From: G020348385 sp964580235
GTDB taxonomy: Bacteria > Acidobacteriota > Aminicenantia > Aminicenantales > Aminicenantaceae
DNA length: 33,684 nucleotides
Assembly: GCA_964580235.1 (NCBI GenBank)
Contig: CAZOJY010000025.1
Location: forward strand, 1 to 33,684
Direction of reading: 5' to 3'
Positions 7,292 to 14,251 of this stretch are shown piece after piece. Numbering within the stretch: the first letter of the stretch is position 1; every line of letters begins with the position of its first letter. The translations under genes were made by a program, and so were the position numbers. The notes below the pieces were generated by a model. That model saw nothing but the letters and a program-made list of their open reading frames with translations, was not told the origin of the DNA and did not search any database.

Positions 7292-9361
7292 TTAGTTATC
7301 CTGACAGGATATCATGATCTCTACCGGCACAGTTGATATTTTATTTATCCATAGAATCAGGTTCGTTCCATCCAATGTTCGGATTTTTCCGAGCCGGAAT
7401 CCATCCGTTTTTTCAAGGACATTCCTATCGATTTTCACCTCAGGCCGCTTCTCTCCCCAATTTTTTATGACAAAACACCCATTCACCATCGGGGATTCCT
7501 CACTGGCCTCAAGCATCAATTTGATAGACGGCAGGTCCGGATGTTTGCACACAAGTTTGTAGGCCCGTTCGGAAAAGTCATATTCCTCACTTTCTGCTCC
7601 TTCAGAGATCACGTGCAGCACCGGCGCTTGAACCCATGATTTAGCCAGCGGAATCAAGCTTTCGAACGGTTTATCATTCATCCCGTAGAGTGAACTTATC
7701 CAGTTGCGGTCACCATCCTCATGAATAACCGGGTCTGTGATCGGAAATCCCAGGAAGCTGGCTGCCCGGTCTGTCGTCCATTGTGTGCGGCCATCACAGC
7801 ACATCTGTCCGACAGGCCAATGGCTGCAGGAACCCGGACGGGAAAGCGATGCGATGTTCATATCTTTGAGGTAGTGCATCTTCCCACCCGGCTCAAAAAT
7901 GATAAAAGGCTTGTTTTCAGCCTTGAGGTTATGCATCTGAATCATCGGATTTTCGGGAATCGTTTTGTCTGTTTTCGTGGGGGGATTTTGGATGTAGGAA
8001 AATGTCTGCTTCTCACCCGTCAGGTTGGCGATAGTGACGTACTGCTCATTGACCACATCGCCCTGGAGTTGCCCGGGTCCGGTCAGAGGAATGGATTCCT
8101 GGAATTGCCTCGGCCGCCCCAGGGAACCTTTCTCCCAGCTGTAGTTCCGAATCCCAGTTTGGTCTGGATAAATGTAATAGTACTCATCAATCCAGCATCC
8201 CCATTCTGTCCGAGGGTCAATATTCCACAGGCTGTCATGGGCACTGACCAGTGCATAACGCCAATGGACAACCACTCGAGCCGGCGTGTTTTCGATGATC
8301 CGAACATGGGAATACCGGCAGTGCCGGTCCTGCATGTGTTCGAAACAACCTTCTTGGTCATTCCAGGCTTCTACACTCTGATCGGCCATCCAGAGGTTGT
8401 TCTCGGTCACCCAGGCCGGGGAGTACCGGGTGCCACGCCAAAATACCACGCGGACAGGAGAATCATCGAATTGAACCACCACATCGGGATGATCTCCTGT
8501 GCGCCAGAGCTTATCCCATTCCCAGTAGTATTTCAAATTGGCATAATAGGCTCCGAACCGCCCTGGTCCATTTGGACCTCTTGGCAGAACACGCATCGGG
8601 ATGTCAGGAGGATTGGACGGTTTCTGATCCGCCGCGTGCTCCATCAGATCGTTTTCGCCGATCGACCGGTTATAGATCTTGATTTCGTCTAAAATGGCAT
8701 CCAGCGCGTACCATCCAGGAATGGTTCCGTGTTCCCGGTGGATAAAAGCCGGCTTTGCTGGCTCAGGGATTGAACCTATCACAAGATCAGCATCCCGGGG
8801 AAGGTTCATCCGGCCGTGAAAGTTGAGACGGCCCTGTTTCCGGCCATCGATAAACACGGTCAGGCCTTTTTCAGGTTCGTACACACCGGCAACATGTGTC
8901 CAGGTTCTGAGAGGGATGACGTCTTTGGATATGCAGGTCCGCCAGACGCTTCCAGAAAACACCTTCATGGCCAGCTCTCCCCCGGGTCCAATTTCGAGGG
9001 CATATCCGTCCCTGACACCGCCATGCCTGACCACAGGACACCAATTCCAGGGATATGCCGCAATCGCAAGCCAGGCCTCTATTGTGAAATCGGAAGAAAG
9101 CACAGGAGCCTCAGAACCCTTTCGTGTCAACATCGTGGTGTAGCCATCGAATTTCACGGCATCTCCAGACACGCCTGGCACTATCCGGAAATTTCCTGTG
9201 ATCGGATCGTTTATGCTTTTCATTTTTTCATGGACCGAACCGGCGGCCACCTCGTCAAACGCCCACCAGGCAGCAGGTTTGGTTTCTTCACAAAATCCGC
9301 CAGATATAGAAAAAATAAAAAGCAGGCAAAAAAGCATTGCAGCTAAACAGGCTTTGTTCAT
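7292..9361 (-). CDS. Secreted LamG/concanavalin-fold protein with large uncharacterised C-terminal region
   Basis: The start is taken at the ATG at 9361, which has a strong ribosome site (AAAGGAGAGGG) and opens directly into a signal peptide (MNKACLAAMLFCLLFIFSIS); a longer frame begins 22 codons upstream. The protein has 689 residues. Residues ~30-240 form a LamG-like jellyroll: WWAFDE, then FTIEAWL, TWTHVAGVYE, LTVFIDG and LDEIKIYNRSI, the usual strand order. Residues ~250-689 are rich in Trp and Tyr (WRGTRYSPAWVTENNLWMAD, WGCWIDEYYYIYP, HWPVGQMCCDGRTQWTTDR) and match no enzyme family I recognise. A mainly beta glycan-binding or glycan-cleaving domain is plausible. It is encoded within the sulfatase cluster between two dehydrogenase genes, which points to a role on the same glycan. 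Function not assigned. Confidence 0.85.
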   Translation of the reverse strand: MNKACLAAMLFCLLFIFSISGGFCEETKPAAWWAFDEVAAGSVHEKMKSINDPITGNFRIVPGVSGDAVKFDGYTTMLTRKGSEAPVLSSDFTIEAWLAIAAYPWNWCPVVRHGGVRDGYALEIGPGGELAMKVFSGSVWRTCISKDVIPLRTWTHVAGVYEPEKGLTVFIDGRKQGRLNFHGRMNLPRDADLVIGSIPEPAKPAFIHREHGTIPGWYALDAILDEIKIYNRSIGENDLMEHAADQKPSNPPDIPMRVLPRGPNGPGRFGAYYANLKYYWEWDKLWRTGDHPDVVVQFDDSPVRVVFWRGTRYSPAWVTENNLWMADQSVEAWNDQEGCFEHMQDRHCRYSHVRIIENTPARVVVHWRYALVSAHDSLWNIDPRTEWGCWIDEYYYIYPDQTGIRNYSWEKGSLGRPRQFQESIPLTGPGQLQGDVVNEQYVTIANLTGEKQTFSYIQNPPTKTDKTIPENPMIQMHNLKAENKPFIIFEPGGKMHYLKDMNIASLSRPGSCSHWPVGQMCCDGRTQWTTDRAASFLGFPITDPVIHEDGDRNWISSLYGMNDKPFESLIPLAKSWVQAPVLHVISEGAESEEYDFSERAYKLVCKHPDLPSIKLMLEASEESPMVNGCFVIKNWGEKRPEVKIDRNVLEKTDGFRLGKIRTLDGTNLILWINKISTVPVEIMISCQDN

Positions 9362-9428
9362 TCCCTCTCCTTTCAATAAGACAAATCTCGCCTGGTGAGG
9401 ATGTTCTGCGTTCAACATATACAACACC

Positions 9429-10595
9429 TCACCTATGACAACTCTGTTTCAAAAGCCTCAATACTTCATCCAGGGTCACAACCTTTGGATGGTTTTTGTA
9501 GTCGGGAAGTACAAGGGAAGCTTCTGCAAGAACTTTCAGTTCTTTTTCTGGAATTTTTAGATCCTCGAAACAGGTCAGCATGCCGATTTCCTTTAGAAAT
9601 CTTTCCAATATATCGCAAAACTTTTCCGCAGCTTTTTTATCATGCATCTGGCACAATCTATTGTCAAACAACCGCCCGGCTGCGGCAAATTTTCGCTGGG
9701 CGTGTTGATAGCTAAAACGCATAATCGCAGGATACACGACCGCGAGAGCCTCACCATGCATCACATGGGGATACAATCCACCGATGGCCATCCCGATTCC
9801 ATGGGGCAGAGTCACACCAGAGTTCGCAATGCAGAGGCCGGCCAGGGTGTCTGCCCAAGCCATTTGTGCCCGTGCTGTAAGATTCCTTCCATTTTCCACG
9901 GCTGCAGGCAAATATTCGGCAACGAGCCGAATTGATTCCAGGCCCAGTAAATCCGTGTAAGCAGAACCCTTAGGATTGATATAGCTTTCAAAGGCATGAG
10001 CAAACACATCAAATCCCGTTGTTGCCGTGATGTGTTCGGGAACCGTGGTCATCAATTCAGGATCCACGATGCTCACTCTGGGATACACGGCAGAATGGTA
10101 AACGGCGGATTTGTTCTTTTCTGCCGGATTCGTAACGACCGCAACCTGTGTCACATGAGATCCGGTCCCGGAAGTCGTCGTTACAGTGATGATAGGATGG
10201 GTTTTTTCTGTGGGTTGAGTGTCCCGAAAAAACAGATAATCCCAGACTGTTCCTGCATGGGTTGCCTCGACCGCAATGGCTTTGGCCGAATCCATGCTCG
10301 ATCCTCCCCCCAGGCCGAGAACAACATCTGCAGAGCAGGCCTTTGCCAGTTCAGCACCTTCATGGACAATATCCGTTGTCGGATTAGGGATAACCTTATC
10401 AAAATGGGCGACAGCAACTTTGTGTCTTGCCAAAGAATCTTTGACTTTTTCAAACAGAAGCTCGTTTTCTGCCTTTTGAGGCCTGCTTACGACCAGACAA
10501 CGCCTCCCGAAATTGGAGACAATCTCTCCGATTTCTTCCACTCTCCCGGGACCGAACCTAATTTCAGTGGGCTGATAATAGTTGAAATCCCTCAT
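9429..10595 (-). CDS. Iron-containing alcohol dehydrogenase
   Basis: This 388-residue group III alcohol dehydrogenase reduces an aldehyde or oxidises an alcohol with NAD(P). The nucleotide motif GGGSSMDSAKA is at about 96-106. Metal ligands are recognisable as Asp196 and His200 in GFDVFAHAFES, His265 in LPHGIGMA and His280 in VMHGEAL, the pattern of FucO-type enzymes. The ribosome site GAGGAG is just upstream. In deoxysugar degradation enzymes of this class reduce lactaldehyde, but the family also includes butanol, glycerol and other dehydrogenases, so a fucose or rhamnose route is only an inference. It is in the minus-strand cluster, 72 bases below the symporter gene and 67 bases above the LamG gene. 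Confidence 0.92.
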   Translation of the reverse strand: MRDFNYYQPTEIRFGPGRVEEIGEIVSNFGRRCLVVSRPQKAENELLFEKVKDSLARHKVAVAHFDKVIPNPTTDIVHEGAELAKACSADVVLGLGGGSSMDSAKAIAVEATHAGTVWDYLFFRDTQPTEKTHPIITVTTTSGTGSHVTQVAVVTNPAEKNKSAVYHSAVYPRVSIVDPELMTTVPEHITATTGFDVFAHAFESYINPKGSAYTDLLGLESIRLVAEYLPAAVENGRNLTARAQMAWADTLAGLCIANSGVTLPHGIGMAIGGLYPHVMHGEALAVVYPAIMRFSYQHAQRKFAAAGRLFDNRLCQMHDKKAAEKFCDILERFLKEIGMLTCFEDLKIPEKELKVLAEASLVLPDYKNHPKVVTLDEVLRLLKQSCHR

Positions 10596-10606
10596 CTTTT
10601 CTCCTC

Positions 10607-10635
10607 AAAAAACCGGCCCAAATGCTTTCAGGGCC
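10607..10635 (-). terminator. Possible weak intrinsic terminator or attenuator within the cluster
   Basis: On the minus strand GGCCC (10635-10631) can pair with GGGCC (10619-10615) across an 11-base loop, followed by GG and six T. It lies between the symporter gene and the ribosome site of the iron alcohol dehydrogenase gene. The five-pair stem is short, so it may reduce rather than stop transcription. Confidence 0.3.
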
Positions 10636-10667
10636 ATTTCTTTTATACCCAAAATCACGAGCTCTGT

Positions 10668-12293
10668 CTAATGCAGCAGAGAGTACAAAATGATCATTAT
10701 TCCCAGAAGAAAACCAGCCAGAAGACGAGGATCTTTGATTCCGGTCACACTGCCTTGTGAAAAAATCCGCAAGGGCTTATCCCAGGTCAGCCCCTCGATA
10801 TTTTTTGGAGCGGGTTTGGGCGTCATCAAGCTCACAACGATAAAAACAAGACTGCAGAAACAAAACATCCACCAGGCCTGCATCATAAAGGGAATCCCCC
10901 AATTCTCGGTGATGATCTTGACATCACCAAAAACAGGCAGATCCACGACAAAAGACACAGCACCCAGGGAAAATCCGACAACCAGCGTGGTCAGCGCTGC
11001 CTGCTTGGTCCCACGCCGCCAGAAGACACCCCAGAGAAAAACTGTTGTGATCGGGGGGGCCAGGTTAGCCGCAATGGCGTTTATGGCCTCGAATATACTG
11101 GTGTACCTCCCACCCTGTGTGGACCAGGCCATAGCCAAAATCATGACCACCACTGCACTTATCCTGCCGATTTGGACCTGCCTGTCATCCGAAATCGCCG
11201 GTTTGAAACGCTTCACTATGTCGACAGCCACCAGGGTCGCTGAACTGTTGAGGGCAGCCGCAATCGTGCTCATCAACGCGGCCAGCAATCCTGCTGCAAT
11301 CAAGCCCCTAAGCCCGGTAGGAATGAGCTGGCTGATCAACACAGGAAGAGTCTGGTTGCTGTCGGCCCCAATGACATCCTTGAAAAGGACATAGGCAATC
11401 ACTCCCGGGAAAACCATGAAAAAAACCGGTAAAATCTTCAGCAGGCCGGCAAATAGTGGGCCAATTTGGGCATCATTTTGCGTTTTGGCACCCAGAACCC
11501 TCTGCACAATAGTCTGGTCCGAACACCAATACCAGATGCCCAGCACAGGGTAGCCCAGAAATACCGCGTACCATGCCAGGCCTGCAGAACTTTTTGCCTG
11601 CAGCATACTGAGCTGGTCCGGCTTAACCGCAGCTTTCAGTTGGGCCAGATTATGGATCCCATGATCAGGAAGGGCAAAGATGGCGAACAACGTTACGCCC
11701 ACTGCGCCGATCACAAGAATAGCGGTCTGAATCGTTTCAGTGACCACCACAGCTTTGAGCCCACCGAGAACAGTGTAAATAGCTGTTATTACAGAAATGA
11801 TGAAGATGGATGTCACAACATCGATACCAAAAAACTGCTTAAAAACTGCCGCTCCGGCATACAGGCTCATGCCGATATGAATGAACAAAGCCGCCGCGAT
11901 GGCCATAAAGGCCAGGACCATCCGGGATCCTGGGCTGTAGCGCCGCTCCAAAAATTCAGGGAGTGTGGCTATCCGGCTTTTGAAATAAAAGGGCGCAAAA
12001 ACCAAACCGAGAAGAATCAGCGTGAATGAGGCCATCCACTCGAAATTTCCCCATACCAGCCCTTCGTTATATCCGGAGGCAGCCAGCCCGACAAGATGAA
12101 TGGTGGAGATATTCGAGGCAAAAAGCGCTGCTCCGACCATGCCCCAGCGCAGCGATCTTCCGGCTAAAAAATATCCCTGACTGGTCAGTTTCATCTTCCG
12201 CGTAGAGAGAATCCCGATGGCCAAAATTCCCAGCAAATAAACGGCAATTATGATGAGATCTAAAAGGGGAATTGTCAGTTCGGAGCCCAACAC
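10668..12293 (-). CDS. SSS-family sodium/solute symporter (SGLT-like)
   Basis: This 541-residue inner-membrane protein has the hydrophobic pattern of a 13-14 helix symporter of the SLC5/SSS family, which moves sugars, inositols or other small solutes with sodium. Diagnostic features are the early FLAGRSLRWGMVGAALFASN segment, the signature GGLKAVVVTETIQTAILVIG, the AGYPVLGIWYWCSDQ-like region (here LGYPVLGIWYWCSDQ) typical of the sugar branch, and GLRGLIAAGLLAALMSTIAA. It is 11 bases downstream of the Gfo/Idh gene and so almost certainly co-transcribed with it. In the sulfatase cluster it is the likely uptake route for the desulfated mono- or oligosaccharide. The precise sugar is unknown. Confidence 0.93.
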   Translation of the reverse strand: MLGSELTIPLLDLIIIAVYLLGILAIGILSTRKMKLTSQGYFLAGRSLRWGMVGAALFASNISTIHLVGLAASGYNEGLVWGNFEWMASFTLILLGLVFAPFYFKSRIATLPEFLERRYSPGSRMVLAFMAIAAALFIHIGMSLYAGAAVFKQFFGIDVVTSIFIISVITAIYTVLGGLKAVVVTETIQTAILVIGAVGVTLFAIFALPDHGIHNLAQLKAAVKPDQLSMLQAKSSAGLAWYAVFLGYPVLGIWYWCSDQTIVQRVLGAKTQNDAQIGPLFAGLLKILPVFFMVFPGVIAYVLFKDVIGADSNQTLPVLISQLIPTGLRGLIAAGLLAALMSTIAAALNSSATLVAVDIVKRFKPAISDDRQVQIGRISAVVVMILAMAWSTQGGRYTSIFEAINAIAANLAPPITTVFLWGVFWRRGTKQAALTTLVVGFSLGAVSFVVDLPVFGDVKIITENWGIPFMMQAWWMFCFCSLVFIVVSLMTPKPAPKNIEGLTWDKPLRIFSQGSVTGIKDPRLLAGFLLGIMIILYSLLH

Positions 12294-12304
12294 AATACAA
12301 TCCT

Positions 12305-13660
12305 CTACAGGCTCCAGCCTTCGCGGTATCGGCGGTGAAGGAGCTGGTCGGCGTCAGGATGGTTGGGGAAGCGCATATTTTTGGAATCCCAATGCAGCTT
12401 CAGGCCAGTTCGAATGGCCACATTCCCAAGCAGGACTGTCTCCGTAAGGGGCCCGGCATAATCGAAATTGGAGGCAGCCTCTTGCCCTCCTTTGCAGGCA
12501 TTTATCCATTCCTGATAATGTCCTATGGAGCGCGGAAGAGTTTTTGGCGGCCTCTGGTATTCCTGCATGCGATTTTCGGGCCAGATCCGCAGACTGTTGG
12601 CACCATGAGATCCGCACAAAATCATCCCCTTGTCGCCGACATACAAGGCCCCTCCATAATCATCCCCCATTTTTATGTTTTCGGGAATTTCCTCCGGACG
12701 GGGAGGCATCAATCCACCGTCATACCACGTCAGGGTCAACGGCGGGAATCCCTCCCGGGAAGGAAATTTGTACGTGACGATAGAGGCACGGGGATAGGTT
12801 TCGGTGTTCTTTGGTTTGTCCCAGGTCATTTTATCAGGCACGAAAGTGGAATAACTGGCCTCCACGCTTGCCGGAGGTTCCAGCTTAAGCGACCAAACGA
12901 TGTGATCAAAAATGTGACATCCCATATCACCCAGGCCACCTGTCCCAAAATCCCACCAGCCGCGCCACTTTTGAGGGAGATAACAGGGATGGTAAGGACG
13001 AAAGGGCGCAGGGCCCAGCCACAAATCCCAACTCAAAGTAGCGGGGACAGGAGGAGTTTCCACGGGCCGGCCGATTCCCTGGGGCCACACCGGGTGGGGC
13101 GTCCAGGCATGAACTTCGGTGACATTTCCTATGGCACCATCCCATATCCATTCACAGAGCACGCGGATGCTTTCCATGGCATGTCCCTGGTTCCCCATCT
13201 GGGTGGCGACACCGGCTTCGCGGGCCGCTTTTGTGAGCACCCGGGCTTCTGAAACGGAGTGCGTAAGGGGCTTTTCGCAGAAAACATGCTTTCCGAGTTG
13301 CAGCGCCGCCATGGTTGCAGCAGCGTGTACATGGTCTGGAGTTCCGACGATAACGGCATCGATGTCTTTCTGTTTTTCCAGCATAATTCGGAAATCGCGG
13401 TAGCGCGGAACATCGGGAAATTTTTTAAATGTCCTGGCCGCTCTCTTCCAATCAACATCACAGAGGGCCACGATTTTTTCATTCGCCATGCGTGAAAGAT
13501 CGCCTCCGCCCTGGCCGCCAACGCCGATTCCAGCGATATTGAGTTTGTCACTGGGAGCCACATATTCTTTCCCGCCAAGCACATGCCTTGGCAAAATCAT
13601 AAAAGAGGAGGCCGCCGCTGAAGAAAGATTCAAAAATTTGCGTCGGCTAATGCTTGTCAT
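12305..13660 (-). CDS. Tat-exported Gfo/Idh/MocA-family oxidoreductase
   Basis: The start is placed at the ATG at 13660, preceded by AAGGA; it gives a 451-residue protein beginning MTSISRRKFLNLSS, a clear twin-arginine signal. A longer frame from 13735 would bury that signal. The N-terminal Rossmann fold shows AGIGVGGQGGGD (about 43-54), then ALCDVD and VGTPDHVHA, and the family's EKP motif (129-131) with the conserved Lys130. The C-terminal half carries WRGWWDFGTGGLGDMGCHIFD, common in the exported Planctomycetes/Acidobacteria-type members. Known exported relatives keep a tightly bound NAD(P) and include glucose-fructose oxidoreductase and GH109 glycosidases, so this may be a periplasmic sugar oxidoreductase or an NAD-dependent glycosidase. 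It is the first gene of the seven-gene cluster, 11 bases before the symporter. Confidence 0.9.
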   Translation of the reverse strand: MTSISRRKFLNLSSAAASSFMILPRHVLGGKEYVAPSDKLNIAGIGVGGQGGGDLSRMANEKIVALCDVDWKRAARTFKKFPDVPRYRDFRIMLEKQKDIDAVIVGTPDHVHAAATMAALQLGKHVFCEKPLTHSVSEARVLTKAAREAGVATQMGNQGHAMESIRVLCEWIWDGAIGNVTEVHAWTPHPVWPQGIGRPVETPPVPATLSWDLWLGPAPFRPYHPCYLPQKWRGWWDFGTGGLGDMGCHIFDHIVWSLKLEPPASVEASYSTFVPDKMTWDKPKNTETYPRASIVTYKFPSREGFPPLTLTWYDGGLMPPRPEEIPENIKMGDDYGGALYVGDKGMILCGSHGANSLRIWPENRMQEYQRPPKTLPRSIGHYQEWINACKGGQEAASNFDYAGPLTETVLLGNVAIRTGLKLHWDSKNMRFPNHPDADQLLHRRYREGWSL

Positions 13661-13750
13661 GTCCTGTATCCTTTTTTTTCTCAGCTTATCCAATCCCTTT
13701 TTAAAACTCAAGATTTTATTTATTCCTATAAACATCTGCTTTATTCTTAG

Positions 13751-14062
13751 TGGTTCTCTTCCATTTTGTTTGGGTAATTAACAAAGGAAAAAGACATCAG
13801 GCATGTCCGGAGCGCCATTGAGGATCTAGCCTTCACGAATCATCTTTCGAGGGAACCTGATGAAGTCAGACGGCGAGGATGTATTGAGCACGACTTTGCC
13901 AAAGGATTCAAGATCCGGACAAACATTGGAACAGAGGCTGAGGTTATAGAGACAAGGAGTTAACAAGCGCAGTTCCACAGCCGCCGAGAAGGGCGATGAG
14001 GGCATGCCTGATGGCAAAAAAATTCCTGGTAAGTCTTACCCGCACAATATGGAAGAGAACCA
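13751..14062. mobile_element. ~312-bp IS remnant or MITE with 27-bp imperfect terminal inverted repeats
   Basis: The left end starts TGGTTCTCTTCCAT (13751) and the right end is its exact reverse complement (ending 14062). Compared inward, both continue (T/A)TTGT(TT/GC)GGGTAA, giving 24 matches in 27 positions. This is the form of insertion-sequence ends; from memory the GG-TCTT...GGGTA pattern resembles the ISL3 family. No flanking duplication of 8 bases is visible. Inside, a frame without an ATG (13778-13963, 61 codons, containing REPDEVRRRGCIEHDFAKGF) looks faintly coding on the plus strand but matches no transposase I recognise. The element fills most of the 591-base gap between the divergent Gfo/Idh gene and second sulfatase gene. 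The rest of that gap is AT-rich promoter sequence. Confidence 0.6.
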
Positions 14063-14197
14063 ATGAAACTTTTTATATCCAAAACTGCCCCTCTAATAAA
14101 TTAAGTTGCTTCTTACTAAAAAAAATTTTATTATCTCCTTGAAAAAAGCCATAATTTTACTCTGCGCAAAAATGATGTTTTTTAGGGCAAAAATAGC

Positions 14198-14213
14198 ATT
14201 TTGAGCTCAAAAT
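14198..14213. promoter_or_regulatory. 16-bp perfect palindrome upstream of sulfatase gene, candidate operator
   Basis: ATTTTGAGCTCAAAAT is a perfect palindrome 38 bases before the ATG of the second sulfatase. Just upstream, GGCAAAAAT-like repeats occur at about 14166-14174 and 14186-14194. No textbook -35/-10 pair is obvious in this AT-rich stretch. Operator function is inferred from symmetry and position. Confidence 0.4.
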
Positions 14214-14251
14214 AGGCGGTTAATTTTAGATTAACTTTTTTTTCTAGCGAT

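Noticed and set aside
13778..13963. 61-codon frame inside the inverted-repeat element as a real gene
   Set aside because: It has no start codon, no ribosome site and no recognised domain; kept only as a possible decayed fragment within the mobile element.
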